Assembly (NCBI GenBank): GCA_902802815.1
Contig: CADCNQ010000011.1
Span: forward strand, 1-64,000
Direction: 5' to 3'
Length of the DNA: 64,000 nucleotides
Origin: an uncultured Bacteroidales bacterium
Lineage (GTDB): Bacteria; Bacteroidota; Bacteroidia; Bacteroidales; Bacteroidaceae
A model generated the notes under the pieces. That model had not been told where the DNA came from. It searched no databases and saw only the letters and a program-made list of their open reading frames with translations. This document shows, in pieces, positions 45,407 through 55,396 of this stretch. Each line of letters opens with the position of its first letter. The stretch's first letter is position 1. Made by a program: the position numbers and the translations under genes.

Positions 45407-47606
45407 GCACGACGCGATCGTTCAGTTCTGCAAGCTTTGCCTTGTTCCAGCGGTCAGTGGTACCTACCAGGTAACCGGTGATACGTTGCAGGCGGTCAAC
45501 ATTCTTGCTTCCGCACTTGGGGCAAGTCTCGAAATTCTTGTCGGCATTCTCGTAGCCGCAATCCAGACAGCGATTACGTGTGTGGTTAACAGAGCCGTAA
45601 CCGATGTTGTACTCGTCCATCAGGTCGACAATCTTCATCACAGCCTCGGGGTTGTGCGTAGCATCGCCGTCAATCTCCACATAGAAGATGTGACCACCCG
45701 TTGCAAGAGCGTGATAAGGAGCCTCAATTTGTGCCTTCTTCAGGGCTGAGCAGTGATAGTAAACGGGCACGTGGTTGGAGTTGGTGTAATAGTCCTTGTC
45801 CGTGATGCCCGGGAGAATACCGAACTTCTTCTTATCGTATTTGGTAAAGCGGCCGGAAAGACCCTCTGCAGGTGTGGCGAGTACGGAATAGTTGTGCTGG
45901 TAGCGCTCGCAGAATTCAAGGATGCGCTTGCGCATGTAACCGATAATCTTCAGACCCAGTTCCTGACTCTTCTCACTCTCTCCGTGATGCTTACCGGTGA
46001 GAGCAATCAGACACTCTGCCAGACCTATGAAACCGATACCCAGAGTACCCTGGTTGATGACGGGGGCGATAGTGTCGTTGGGCTTCAGATTCTCCGAACC
46101 TACCCACAGGCCCTGCATCAGCAAGGGGAACTGCTTTGCGTAGGCGGTCTTCTGGAACTCGAAACGTTCGTGCAACTGACGGGCAGTGATTTCCAGCAGG
46201 TTGTCCAGTTTTGCGAAGAATGCAGCTTCCTTCTCCTCCTGATTCTTGATACCCATGCACTCGATGGCAATCTTCACAATATTGATGGTAGAAAATGAGA
46301 TATTGCCTCTTCCCACAGATGTCTTCTCGCCGTAACGGTTCTCGAAGACACGTGTGCGGCATCCCATCGTTGCCACCTCATACATATAACGCTTGGGATC
46401 GTTGATATCCCACTTCTCGTGGAAGTTGTATGTAGCGTCGAGGTTAACGAAATTGGGGAAGAAACGGCGGGCGGTCACCTTGCACGCATACTTGTAGAGG
46501 TCGTAGTTGCGGTCTGTGGGCAGATAGCTCACACCCTTCTTCTTCTTCCAAATCTGAATCGGGAAGATAGCGGTCTCACCGTTGCCCACACCCTCGTAGG
46601 TGGAACGCAGAATCTCACGGATAATGCAACGGCCCTCGGCAGAGGTGTCCGTACCGTAGTTGATGGAGGAGAACACCACCTGGTTGCCACCGCGTGAGTG
46701 GATGGTGTTCATATTGTGGATGAAGGCCTCCATTGCCTGGTGTACGCGATCCACAGTCTTGTTGATGGCGTGCTGCTTGATACGTTCCAAACCGCTAAGA
46801 CCGGCCAGAGGCAGATTGAGGTAATCCTCAATGGGAGCATCATAGAGCTGACTGTAGTCCTGGCTCATGAGTTGCTCGAGCACCTTCACCTCTTCCACAT
46901 AGCTCTTGCGCACGTAAGGAGCCAGATAGAAGTCGAATGCAGGAATCGACTGACCTCCGTGCATCTCGTTCTGAACAGTTTCCATTGAGATACAACCGAT
47001 GATAGAAGCCGTCTCAATGCGCTTTGCGGGGCGGCTCTCTCCGTGACCGGCCTGGAAACCATGCTCCAGAATCTTGTCCAAAGGGTGCTGCAGACAGGTC
47101 ATAGACTTTGTGGGATAGTAGTCCTTATCGTGAATATGGAGGTAGTTGTTCTTAACGGCCTCGCGCACTTCTTCAGACAGCAGATAGTCGTCCACGAAAG
47201 GCTTTGTTGTCTCGCTTGCGAACTTCATCATCATGCCTGCAGGCGTATCTGCATTCATGTTGGCGTTCTCGCGCGTTACATCATTATTTTTAATATTGAT
47301 GATTTCGAGGAAAATGTCGCGCGTCTTTGCCTTGCGGGCGATAGTGCGTGCGGAACGGTACTTGATGTACGTCTTTGCCACATCGTGACGCGACGACTTC
47401 ATCAGTTCGTCCTCGACCATGTCCTGAATGTCCTCCACGGTCATCTGCGACTTGCCCTTCATGGCAACACGGTCGGTGATTTTCTCAATCAGAGCGGTGT
47501 CTTCACCCTCATCTGTGGTGAGCATTGCCTTACGGATGGCTGCTGCTATTTTCTGCTCGTTGAAACCAACAATGCGGCCATCTCTTTTTACTACTGTCTG
47601 AATCAT
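45399..47606 (-). CDS. nrdD: Anaerobic ribonucleoside-triphosphate reductase NrdD
   Basis: The 735-residue protein makes deoxyribonucleotides without oxygen. It has an N-terminal ATP-cone (about residues 1-95, VVKRDGRIVGFNEQKI), the ten-stranded glycyl-radical barrel, a C-terminal zinc site (CLDCGYENADKNFETCPKCG) and the radical glycine 711 in RITG711YLVG. The length is typical of class III enzymes. The ATP-cone suggests allosteric dATP control. A promoter box and two 17-bp direct repeats lie upstream. Confidence 0.97.
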   Translation of the reverse strand: MIQTVVKRDGRIVGFNEQKIAAAIRKAMLTTDEGEDTALIEKITDRVAMKGKSQMTVEDIQDMVEDELMKSSRHDVAKTYIKYRSARTIARKAKTRDIFLEIINIKNNDVTRENANMNADTPAGMMMKFASETTKPFVDDYLLSEEVREAVKNNYLHIHDKDYYPTKSMTCLQHPLDKILEHGFQAGHGESRPAKRIETASIIGCISMETVQNEMHGGQSIPAFDFYLAPYVRKSYVEEVKVLEQLMSQDYSQLYDAPIEDYLNLPLAGLSGLERIKQHAINKTVDRVHQAMEAFIHNMNTIHSRGGNQVVFSSINYGTDTSAEGRCIIREILRSTYEGVGNGETAIFPIQIWKKKKGVSYLPTDRNYDLYKYACKVTARRFFPNFVNLDATYNFHEKWDINDPKRYMYEVATMGCRTRVFENRYGEKTSVGRGNISFSTINIVKIAIECMGIKNQEEKEAAFFAKLDNLLEITARQLHERFEFQKTAYAKQFPLLMQGLWVGSENLKPNDTIAPVINQGTLGIGFIGLAECLIALTGKHHGESEKSQELGLKIIGYMRKRILEFCERYQHNYSVLATPAEGLSGRFTKYDKKKFGILPGITDKDYYTNSNHVPVYYHCSALKKAQIEAPYHALATGGHIFYVEIDGDATHNPEAVMKIVDLMDEYNIGYGSVNHTRNRCLDCGYENADKNFETCPKCGSKNVDRLQRITGYLVGTTDRWNKAKLAELNDRVVHD

Positions 47607-47688
47607 GATGGTAAACTGTTTATTTATTTGAATAGGTTATATTTAGACTCAATTTCTACATTCATCCCTTTCTGGGCGAAAATCGGTG

Positions 47689-47696
47689 CAAAGGTA
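47689..47696 (-). promoter_or_regulatory. TAnnTTTG box for nrdD-nrdG
   Basis: On the minus strand TACCTTTG lies 82 bases before the nrdD ATG (47606). Confidence 0.65.
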
Positions 47697-47775
47697 TGAA
47701 AAAGGGATAAACATTCCAAATTTTTAAGCAAAAAAGTTTGCCTTTTTCGAAAACTTTTTTTTCTGAAAATTTTCA

Positions 47776-47857
47776 AAGTTGTCCAAAACAAAATAATAAC
47801 TTGCTTATTTAGTGCTATTTAAATTTTTTGACTTCAAGAAAAGTTGTCCAAAACAAA
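47776..47857. repeat. Two identical 17-bp direct repeats upstream of nrdD
   Basis: AAGTTGTCCAAAACAAA occurs at 47776-47792 and again at 47841-47857, start to start 65 bp, in a very AT-rich stretch. The nearer copy is 80 bp upstream of the nrdD promoter box. The repeat does not resemble an NrdR box. Its position suggests a regulator site for anaerobic nucleotide reduction. Confidence 0.75.
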
Positions 47858-48139
47858 TATTTTAGTAATATTTCGTATTTGACATTTGAGAGCAACATCA
47901 AAGAGCTGTCATCCGCCACTTACCTCTCTCTTTTTTGCTGACAGACATCACTTTCCGCCCTTAGTACAACCATGAATCGCACAGAATCCGCACTTCCCCT
48001 GCGGTGCGCCTGCAGTTCGCCTGCGAAATTACGGGTGAACTGCGGATGAAACACGGGAGATAGTCGAGCGAAGAGTCGGTTTTTGACACTTATCCGCATC
48101 TTATTCTCCTTTTCATTTGGCTGTGTGAGGAAAAAATAG
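47858..48139. other. Gene-free part of the nrdD upstream region
   Basis: No convincing gene is present between the direct repeats and the next promoter. A 25-codon frame from ATG 47972 to TGA 48049 is seen but has no support. An imperfect stem GCAGTTCGCC/GGTGAACTGC (48012-48021, 48034-48043) is extended by two more pairs, one of them G-T. The composition shifts from AT-rich to GC-rich at about 47990. Confidence 0.5.
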
Positions 48140-48147
48140 TATTTTTG
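48140..48147 (+). promoter_or_regulatory. TAnnTTTG box for the coiled-coil membrane protein gene
   Basis: TATTTTTG lies 33 bases before ATG 48181. It overlaps a possible TTG start at 48145, which argues for the ATG as start. Confidence 0.7.
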
Positions 48148-48180
48148 CACGCGAAATACGTAAAATTAAGAATATCAATA

Positions 48181-49056
48181 ATGACACAAAAGAAGATTAT
48201 TATCGGTGCAGCCGCAGTTTTGATTGCTCTCGTGGCAGTCATCATCGGGCTGGTGCTCAACATGAAGGCCCAGCAGGCTGAAAGCGACAAGATGATTGAA
48301 GTCCTGGAAATGGACAAACGTGAGATGGAGAACGAGTATGAGCAGTTTGCCATGCAGTACAACGAAATGATGGCACAAATCAACAACGACTCCCTCGTAA
48401 ACCAGCTCGCTCTGGAGCAGCAGAAGACAGAAGCCCTGCTTGAGGAACTGAAGCAGACGAAAGCACAGGATGCTGCGGAAATCATGCGACTGAAGAAGGA
48501 ACTTGCCACGCTGCGTGAAGTGTTGCGCAGCTATATCCTGCAGATCGACTCCCTCAACCGCGAGAACGAGGCACTTAAGCAGACGAACACAAATCTTGAG
48601 GTGCAGAACCGCCAGGCACAGGCTCACATCAGCAACCTCTCTTCTCAGAACGAGGCACTTTCCGACAAGGTGGCCATCGCCTCACAGCTGGACGCAACGG
48701 GTATCTGGGCTCAGGCCAACAACAAGCGCGGCAAGGCAGCCAAGAAAGTGAAGGATGCAAAGAAATTCGTTATCGGATTCAACATCTCCCGCAATGTCAC
48801 CACGCAAACCGGCATCCGCACTCTCTACGTCCGCATCGCCACCCCCACAGGAGCCGTGCTGACCAGGGGAGGCACATTCCAGTATGAGAACCGTGATCTG
48901 GAATACTCCATCCGCAAGGACATCGAATACACGGGTGAAGAGCAGAGCGTGACAGTATACTGGGACATCGCAGAAGCCCTTTCCGCAGGACAGTATCGCG
49001 TGGACATCTTTGCCGACGGACACAATATCGGTTCCACTACATTCGAACTGAAGTAA
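48181..49056 (+). CDS. Membrane-anchored coiled-coil protein, unknown function
   Basis: The 291-residue protein has an N-terminal membrane segment (about residues 6-27). A long coiled coil follows (about 30-175, rich in Glu, Gln, Leu and Lys with clear heptads such as LEQQKTEALLEELKQ), then a C-terminal beta domain (about 195-291) containing VIGFNISRNVTTQTGIRTLYVRI-like strands. Similar proteins of unknown role are known in Bacteroidales. It probably projects from the inner membrane into the periplasm. It is followed by the EIIC gene after 40 bases. Confidence 0.75.
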   Translation: MTQKKIIIGAAAVLIALVAVIIGLVLNMKAQQAESDKMIEVLEMDKREMENEYEQFAMQYNEMMAQINNDSLVNQLALEQQKTEALLEELKQTKAQDAAEIMRLKKELATLREVLRSYILQIDSLNRENEALKQTNTNLEVQNRQAQAHISNLSSQNEALSDKVAIASQLDATGIWAQANNKRGKAAKKVKDAKKFVIGFNISRNVTTQTGIRTLYVRIATPTGAVLTRGGTFQYENRDLEYSIRKDIEYTGEEQSVTVYWDIAEALSAGQYRVDIFADGHNIGSTTFELK

Positions 49057-49096
49057 ACACACAGCACAAACATTAGCCTTAAACAACATAACAAAA

Positions 49097-50470
49097 ATGG
49101 AATCGGTTTTTTCATACATCATCGGCCTCGGTGCAGCCGTGATGATGCCTATCATCTTCACCATTCTGGGTGTTTGTATCGGCATCAAGTTCTCTAAAGC
49201 ACTCAGCAGCGGTCTGCGCGTAGGCGTGGGTTTTGTGGGACTTTCCGTCATCACAGCCCTTCTGACATCGTCTCTGGGTCCCGCTCTGGCTCGCGTAGTG
49301 GAAATCTACGGACTTGAGTTGCAGGTGTTCGACATGGGATGGCCCGCAGCTGCATCTGTGGCTTACAACACACTCGTGGGTTCGTTCATCATCCCCGTGT
49401 GTCTGGGTGTGAACCTCGTGCTGCTCCTTCTGGGTTGCACACGCACAGTCAACATCGACCTGTGGAACTACTGGCACTTCGCCTTCATCGGTGCTGTAGC
49501 ATATTTCATGACAGAGAGCCTGCTCTGGGGATTCTTCGCAGCCATCGTCTGCTACATCATCACCCTGGTGCTGGCAGACCTCACAGCTGAACGCTTCCAG
49601 AAATTCTATCCCGGCATGGAAGGTATCAGTATCCCACAGCCCTTCTGTCAAGGCTTCATGCCGTTTGCCGTAGTCATCAACAAGGCACTCGACTACGTGC
49701 CCGGCATCAACAAGGTGAACATCGATTCCGAGGGCATGAAGAAAAAGTTCGGCCTTTTCGGTGAACCGCTTTTCCTGGGTGTGCTCATCGGCATCATCAT
49801 AGGATGTCTGGCATGTGAGAGCTGGCAGGCTGTTGTGGACAACATACCAGGCACACTGGGATTGGGCATCAAGATGGGTGCTGTGATGGAACTCATCCCA
49901 CGCATCACATCGCTCTTCATCGAGGGTCTGAAACCCATCTCTGAGGCCACACGCGAACTCATTGCAAAGAAGTTCGGTGCCTCCAAGAAGTTCTATATCG
50001 GCATGTCGCCTGCTCTGGTAATCGGACACCCCACCACGTTGGTGGTCAGCCTTCTGCTCATCCCCGTGACACTCATTATGGCTGTACTGCTGCCTGGCAA
50101 CCAGTTCCTGCCCCTCGCTTCTCTCGCAGGTATGTTCTACGTCTTCGTGATGGTGCTCCCCTACACAGGCGGTAACGTGCTTCGCTCACTCATCGTGGGA
50201 CTTGTGGTGCTGGCTATCGGACTTTATTTCGTCACCTGGATGGCCCCCGACTTCACCTCTGCAGCACACTTCGTGGCTCTGGCTCATCCTGATGACGCTT
50301 CGGTGCGTGTGCCTGAAGGCTTTGAGGCCGGCGCCCTAGATTTCGCATCCTCTCCCCTCTCCATGCTCATATACTCAAGCATGAAGTATCTCAAACTTAT
50401 CGGAGCAGGCATCCTTTGTGTCATCACCCTCGCTCTTGTATTGTGGAACCGTAAAAACATCAATAAATAA
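49097..50470 (+). CDS. Orphan PTS EIIC-like permease (GatC family)
   Basis: The 457-residue membrane protein resembles the galactitol EIIC component. It has about ten or more hydrophobic segments, and motifs such as LGVCIGIKFSKALSSGLRVG, YNTLVGSFIIPVCLGVN and FGEPLFLGVLIG match GatC-type permeases. No EIIA, EIIB, HPr or EI gene is in the window, and Bacteroidetes generally lack a full phosphotransferase system, so it probably works as a simple transporter. Its neighbour kduI, three bases downstream, suggests that the substrate is an unsaturated or keto uronate, an inference from context. Confidence 0.85.
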   Translation: MESVFSYIIGLGAAVMMPIIFTILGVCIGIKFSKALSSGLRVGVGFVGLSVITALLTSSLGPALARVVEIYGLELQVFDMGWPAAASVAYNTLVGSFIIPVCLGVNLVLLLLGCTRTVNIDLWNYWHFAFIGAVAYFMTESLLWGFFAAIVCYIITLVLADLTAERFQKFYPGMEGISIPQPFCQGFMPFAVVINKALDYVPGINKVNIDSEGMKKKFGLFGEPLFLGVLIGIIIGCLACESWQAVVDNIPGTLGLGIKMGAVMELIPRITSLFIEGLKPISEATRELIAKKFGASKKFYIGMSPALVIGHPTTLVVSLLLIPVTLIMAVLLPGNQFLPLASLAGMFYVFVMVLPYTGGNVLRSLIVGLVVLAIGLYFVTWMAPDFTSAAHFVALAHPDDASVRVPEGFEAGALDFASSPLSMLIYSSMKYLKLIGAGILCVITLALVLWNRKNINK

Positions 50471-50473
50471 AAT

Positions 50474-51472
50474 ATGAAAAAACTGTTTCTTGCTATGGCC
50501 CTCGTAAGCATGGGGCTCAACATCAATGCCATGGAGGCTGACCGCTTTGTAGGTCGCCAGCACGTAAAGTTCCAAGTGGCATGTCATCCCGAAGACGTCA
50601 AGGGATACGACACCAAGACGCTGCGCGAGCGTTTCGTCATGGAGAAAGTGATGGAAGCAGACTCCATACTGCTCACATATTCCCACTACGACCGCTTCAT
50701 CTTCGGTGGGGCAATGCCCGTCAACCAGACGCTCAAACTGGAAAACTTCTGGGAGCTGGGTCTCGACGTGGACAAAACCATCAAGGAAAAGTATTTCCTC
50801 TACAATCGCGAACTGGGCATCGTCAACTGCGGACAGGGCGACGGCATTGTTATCGTGGACGGCAAGGAATATGCCATCTCTCCCAAGGAGGCTCTCTACA
50901 TCGGACGCGGCCATATCGGCAAGGACAAAGACGTGAACAAGAGTGTTGAATTCAAGAGCAAGGATGCGAGCAAACCCGCTAAATTCTATCTCAATTCCGC
51001 TACGGCACATCAGCACTACAAGACACAGTGGATTACCCTCGACGGCCGCAAAGGTTCTCTCAAGGCTGCCATCTGGGGACCTGTAGGCACTGTGGAAGAG
51101 GCCAACAGCCGCACAGTGTACAAGCTCATCGTAAACGACGTGCTGGAGGAAGGTCCCTGCCAGTTGCAACTGGGTCTGACACAGCTCAATCCCGGTGCTG
51201 TGTGGAACACGATGCCTCCTCACACCCACGGCCGCCGCATTGAGGCCTACTACTATTTCAACCTGCCCGAAGGCCAGACCATCGACCACGTGATGGGCGA
51301 GCCTCAGGAAAGCCGCAACGTGTGGCTGCACAACGAGCAGGCTATCATGTCGCCTGAATGGAGCATGCATGCTGCCGCCGGCACCTACTACTACACCTTC
51401 ATCTGGGGTATGGCTGGCGAGAACCTCTACTATAACGACAAGGACAACATTCCTGTAATAGATATCCGATAA
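50474..51472 (+). CDS. kduI: 5-keto-4-deoxyuronate isomerase KduI with apparent signal peptide
   Basis: The 332-residue protein contains a whole KduI sequence: [60 protein letters not shown] and the zinc motif [19 protein letters not shown]. KduI converts 5-keto-4-deoxyuronate to 3-deoxy-D-glycero-2,5-hexodiulosonate during pectin and glycosaminoglycan breakdown, normally in the cytoplasm. Here it is about 50 residues longer than usual, and its N-terminus [19 protein letters not shown] looks like a signal peptide, implying a periplasmic enzyme. It is coupled to the upstream EIIC-like gene, and trmB begins directly after its stop. Confidence 0.9.
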   Translation: MKKLFLAMALVSMGLNINAMEADRFVGRQHVKFQVACHPEDVKGYDTKTLRERFVMEKVMEADSILLTYSHYDRFIFGGAMPVNQTLKLENFWELGLDVDKTIKEKYFLYNRELGIVNCGQGDGIVIVDGKEYAISPKEALYIGRGHIGKDKDVNKSVEFKSKDASKPAKFYLNSATAHQHYKTQWITLDGRKGSLKAAIWGPVGTVEEANSRTVYKLIVNDVLEEGPCQLQLGLTQLNPGAVWNTMPPHTHGRRIEAYYYFNLPEGQTIDHVMGEPQESRNVWLHNEQAIMSPEWSMHAAAGTYYYTFIWGMAGENLYYNDKDNIPVIDIR

Positions 51473-52264
51473 GTGGGACACGGCAAACTCAAGAAATTCG
51501 CAGAGATGGCCGCCAACCCTTTGGTGGTGGAGTGCCCTCTGGCTGCTGTGATGGAAGGAGAATTCCCTTTGCGTGGCAGGTGGAAAGAAGATTTCTTCTC
51601 CTCCGCCCTGCCCTCAGGAGAGATTTCCAATATATCACTTGAACTCGGTTGCGGCAGGGGCGAATACACCGTAGGGCTGGCACGCCTCCACCCCGACAGA
51701 TGCTACATCGGCGTGGACATAAAGGGAGCCCGCATGTGGACAGGAGCCAAAGAAGCCCTGGAGACAGGAATGAAGAATGTGGGCTTTCTAAGAACGAATA
51801 TTGAGTTTATCGACCGCTTCTTTGCACCCGGAGAAGTTTCCGAGCTGTGGCTCACTTTCTCCGACCCGCAGATGAAGAAAGCCACCAAACGGCTCACATC
51901 CACCTATTTCCTTGAGCGCTACCGTCACTTTCTCGTGGACGGTGGCCTCATCCACCTGAAAACCGACTCCAACTTCCTTTTCAAATACACAGAAGAAATG
52001 CTGCGGGCCAACGGACTGACTCCGGAAGTGAGCACCCGCGACCTGTATGGCAACACAGAGGAAGGACATCCGGACACGAGTGAAGCCACGGCCCTGCAAA
52101 CCTACTACGAGGGTATGTGGAAAGAGCGCGGCATACCCATCAAGTATCTTCGCTTCCGTCTTCCACAGGAAGGCAGGCTTGTAGAACCTGAAGTGGATAT
52201 TCCGCTCGACGACTACAGGAGCTATTCCCGACAGAAGCGCTCTTCATTGGAAACATCAAGATAA
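51473..52264 (+). CDS. trmB: tRNA (guanine-N7)-methyltransferase TrmB
   Basis: The 263-residue protein methylates G46 of tRNAs using SAM. The SAM-binding motif is [15 protein letters not shown], followed by [23 protein letters not shown] and [15 protein letters not shown] segments, the latter containing the conserved Asp-Pro of the family. The start is GTG, chosen because [16 protein letters not shown] is the normal N-terminus of Bacteroidetes TrmB and it follows the kduI stop directly. Confidence 0.92.
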   Translation: MGHGKLKKFAEMAANPLVVECPLAAVMEGEFPLRGRWKEDFFSSALPSGEISNISLELGCGRGEYTVGLARLHPDRCYIGVDIKGARMWTGAKEALETGMKNVGFLRTNIEFIDRFFAPGEVSELWLTFSDPQMKKATKRLTSTYFLERYRHFLVDGGLIHLKTDSNFLFKYTEEMLRANGLTPEVSTRDLYGNTEEGHPDTSEATALQTYYEGMWKERGIPIKYLRFRLPQEGRLVEPEVDIPLDDYRSYSRQKRSSLETSR

Positions 52265-52276
52265 CGCACTACAACT

Positions 52277-53233
52277 ATGAAAAAGATTCTTCTCACCGTC
52301 TGCGGCATATGTCTCATGACTCTCGCCGTATGTGCCCAACAGCAGGAGGCATCAACAGTGTACTTCACAAAAAACATCTCTCCGGAGAGCCTTGTGGACA
52401 TATACAAAAAACTGGGTGTAAAACCTCACGGCAAAGTCGCTGTGAAGATAAGCACCGGGGAGTCGGGCGGTAACAATTATCTCAAGCCCACCCTTATCCG
52501 TAATCTGGTGGAAGAAACCAAAGGCACCATTGTTGAGTGCTGCACAGCCTACGGAGGTTCGCGTCAGGACAAGAAAAAACACTGGGAGACCATCCACGAA
52601 CACGGTTTCGACAGCATCTTCAATGTTGTCATCATGGACGAAAAGGGAGAAATAAAGATTCCCGTGCGCGACACCACTTGGATTAAATACGACATCGTGG
52701 GTAAGGAACTAAAGCAGTATGATTTCATGATTAATCTTGCCCACTTCAAAGGTCATGTGATGGGCGGCTTTGGCGGTGTACTGAAGAATCAGAGCATCGG
52801 TGTGGCATCTACCGCAGGCAAGGCCTACATCCACAGTCACGGCGTTACCGACAAAACGCCCCAGTGCTGGCAATACACCCAGCCTCAGGATGCATTCCTC
52901 GAGTCTATGGCAGCCGCTGCTGATGCTGTGGAGCAATACATGGGCAAGGGCAATATCATCTACATCAATGTGATGAACAATATCAGTATCGACTGCGACT
53001 GCGACGCACATCCCGCTGCTCCTGAAGTGCAGGATATCGGCATACTGGCATCCACCGATCCCGTGGCCCTGGACAAGGCCTGTCTTGACAAGGTGTACGG
53101 TATCAACCCCGATGCCAACAATAATCCCACACCGCTTATCAAACGCATTGAAAAGCAGCATGGCGGTCACATCATCGACTATGCGGAGAAAATTGGTATG
53201 GGACAGAAGGCGTATAAACTTGTAGAGTTCTGA
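52277..53233 (+). CDS. Secreted DUF362-domain protein
   Basis: The 318-residue protein has a signal peptide (MKKILLTVCGICLMTLAVCA). The DUF362 fold follows: KVAVKISTGESGGNNYLKP, INLAHFKGHVMGGFGGVLKN, and the late cysteine segment ISIDCDCDAHPA. DUF362 proteins are often linked to ferredoxin-type iron-sulfur proteins, but this copy lacks the 4Fe-4S repeats, and its biochemical role is unknown. It starts 12 bases after trmB. Confidence 0.82.
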   Translation: MKKILLTVCGICLMTLAVCAQQQEASTVYFTKNISPESLVDIYKKLGVKPHGKVAVKISTGESGGNNYLKPTLIRNLVEETKGTIVECCTAYGGSRQDKKKHWETIHEHGFDSIFNVVIMDEKGEIKIPVRDTTWIKYDIVGKELKQYDFMINLAHFKGHVMGGFGGVLKNQSIGVASTAGKAYIHSHGVTDKTPQCWQYTQPQDAFLESMAAAADAVEQYMGKGNIIYINVMNNISIDCDCDAHPAAPEVQDIGILASTDPVALDKACLDKVYGINPDANNNPTPLIKRIEKQHGGHIIDYAEKIGMGQKAYKLVEF

Positions 53234-53262
53234 CCCACAGACACGACTGTCTACACCCCGTG

Positions 53263-55371
53263 ATGAGAGGGCTTGCTTCACTCCTCTGCTCCCTGAGCAT
53301 ATTCGCCCATACCCTGTCCCTTGGGGCAGATACCGGAGAGTGTATCATGCGGGCGGCCCAGTGGAACAGGCTCTATCCTCAGGAGAAAGTATATCTGCAC
53401 CTGGACAATACCGCATATTTTCTGGGTGAGACCATCTGGATGAAGGCCTATGTGACGCGCTCCGACACAGAGAACAGGAGCAACATATCACGTGTGCTGT
53501 ACGTGGAACTCATTTCACCCAGAGGCTTTGTGATAGAACGGCGCAAACTGCAGGTTACGGACGGACTGGCGTGGGGCGACATCAAACTGACAAAAAGGAT
53601 ATTCAAAGCCGGATATTATGAAATCCGGGCCTACACGCGCTACATGACGAACTGGGGTAAAAGGAATTTCTTCTCACGCGTCGTCCCTGTATTCGACAAG
53701 CCGCGCATAGAGGGCGACTACAGCCGCATGTCGCTTGAGCAATATGATGTGACACGCCAACCTGACGAGCGACGCGTCTCCATTCCTGAATCTGAAGACG
53801 CTGACAACGATATCCGCATCACTGAACTGCCTGACAGCATATACTTTGATGCAGACAAGGGCAGCGGTTGGGCACTGCTTCACGGCAGCAACATCATCAC
53901 CGGCAACGCTATCAGGGAAGGAGAGCACATACACCTTTCCCTGCCCAGACATAAAATGAAGGAGGGCATCTGGCAGATGGTACTCTTCGATGAAGCGGGA
54001 AAGGAAATCACGCATCGCGATATCATCGTTGTACCCAAAGCTGACGAAGAACTCAAGATAACGGTGCGCACCACAGGCATCCGTCCCTGCGGGCGCGTAA
54101 GCATCGACATCCAGGGACCGCCACACACGGCTTTCTCGTTCTCTGCCATCGATGCAGCCACCATCTGCAACGGGTTCCAGGAGGACATCCGCGAGTGGAT
54201 GCTCCGAAAGAGCGAGAACTGGCACCGATACGACTGGAACACGATGACGGGCATCACGCCCTGGGACGGCAGTCAGGTGATAGAAGACAAACTTTATCTT
54301 TTTGGCAAAGTAGTACCTAAGAAAAAAAACATGCCACTTGAAGGCGTTTCCGTCTCAGCCACATTCAGGGGCAGTGAAGAGCGCATGTTCGGTTCGGTAA
54401 AGACAGACAGCACCGGGGCATACGCAATCATCCTGCCCGACATAGAAGGTATCTGGAATATGCAACTCTCTCCACAGGTAAAAGGTAAGGAAGCAGAGTA
54501 CCGTATCACAGTAGACCGGCATTTCGCCCCGCCCCTGCGACCTCTCGAGGACAGCGAAGTGAGACAGACCCCGGTTGACACCACGCGCATCCACCACTGG
54601 CAGATAGCACCGCAATACGAGGAAGAGTGGCAGAACATGTATGAGAAGAACGCCACCGTCATGAAGGAAGTGAACGTAAAGGGCAAACGTAAGTTGGACC
54701 ACTACGACTACAACGCCTTCACCAACACCGAGGATGCGGAACATTTCTCCGAAATCTATTTCGATTGCGAGGAGGCCGCAGAGGATATTGCCGACCGCGG
54801 TGAGGAAATTCCGGAACTGACAGCATGGCTGGTACAGACTGCCGGCAGCTACCTGGAAGACAGTTACGGGCAGGGCCCCAACTACAGCAAGGACCCGGGA
54901 GAAGAGGCCGCAAAAATCAAGCACTTTCCGAAATGGAACGGACGCAATGTCGTGTGGTATATAGACAACCAACCCGTGGGCGGCATCTGGTATCCCTACC
55001 CTGTCCTCCTTGACGAATACCAGTCCGTTTATATCAGCGATTCGCACGGGCACAACGAAGGTAACGTCACCATCTATGCCTACAGTTACGAACACGACAC
55101 GTCCAAATGGACAAAAGCGCCCAAGACCAACCGTCAGACACGCTACACACACTACTACGGCTACAGTCCACCGTCGGAATTCAAAACCGAGGACTATAGT
55201 GACATACCGCCTATGCCTGACTTCCGCCGCACGCTCTTCTGGGCTCCCGACATGTGGACGGACGAGAATGGTGAGGCACACATCGAGTTCTGGAACAATT
55301 CCTCCTGCACCGATATGATATTCTCTGCGGAAGGCATCACAAAAGACGGACATTTCATCACAGGAAAATAA
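53263..55371 (+). CDS. Secreted MG2-like protein, shorter of two tandem paralogues
   Basis: The 702-residue protein has a signal peptide (about residues 1-25). An alpha-2-macroglobulin MG2-like domain begins QEKVYLHLDNTAYFLGETIWMKAY (about 35-130). Later come a carboxypeptidase-regulatory-like beta domain and the C-terminal signature FRRTLFWAPDMWTDENG. It is a clear paralogue of the next gene. Compared with that protein, it lacks the roughly 60-residue segment after GDYS and the stretch corresponding to DLLMLVQG before RYDW, so it appears internally shortened. The family is abundant in Bacteroidetes and likely sits in the outer envelope. Start ATG 53263 rather than GTG 53260. Confidence 0.75.
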   Translation: MRGLASLLCSLSIFAHTLSLGADTGECIMRAAQWNRLYPQEKVYLHLDNTAYFLGETIWMKAYVTRSDTENRSNISRVLYVELISPRGFVIERRKLQVTDGLAWGDIKLTKRIFKAGYYEIRAYTRYMTNWGKRNFFSRVVPVFDKPRIEGDYSRMSLEQYDVTRQPDERRVSIPESEDADNDIRITELPDSIYFDADKGSGWALLHGSNIITGNAIREGEHIHLSLPRHKMKEGIWQMVLFDEAGKEITHRDIIVVPKADEELKITVRTTGIRPCGRVSIDIQGPPHTAFSFSAIDAATICNGFQEDIREWMLRKSENWHRYDWNTMTGITPWDGSQVIEDKLYLFGKVVPKKKNMPLEGVSVSATFRGSEERMFGSVKTDSTGAYAIILPDIEGIWNMQLSPQVKGKEAEYRITVDRHFAPPLRPLEDSEVRQTPVDTTRIHHWQIAPQYEEEWQNMYEKNATVMKEVNVKGKRKLDHYDYNAFTNTEDAEHFSEIYFDCEEAAEDIADRGEEIPELTAWLVQTAGSYLEDSYGQGPNYSKDPGEEAAKIKHFPKWNGRNVVWYIDNQPVGGIWYPYPVLLDEYQSVYISDSHGHNEGNVTIYAYSYEHDTSKWTKAPKTNRQTRYTHYYGYSPPSEFKTEDYSDIPPMPDFRRTLFWAPDMWTDENGEAHIEFWNNSSCTDMIFSAEGITKDGHFITGK

Positions 55372-55396
55372 GTATCCACCAATAATATTCACCAGT

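Noticed and set aside
47607..47860. An NrdR box upstream of nrdD.
   Set aside because: I could not find a sequence near the known consensus. The 17-bp repeats differ from it.
47972..48049. A 25-codon frame in the nrdD upstream region.
   Set aside because: It is too short, has no recognisable features and overlaps an imperfect hairpin.
48145..48180. A TTG start adding 12 residues to the coiled-coil protein.
   Set aside because: It overlaps the TAnnTTTG promoter box, so it would lie upstream of the expected transcript start.
50375..51481. A 368-codon minus-strand frame opposite kduI.
   Set aside because: It is fully covered by the KduI coding sequence with its zinc motif, and no independent motif is seen.
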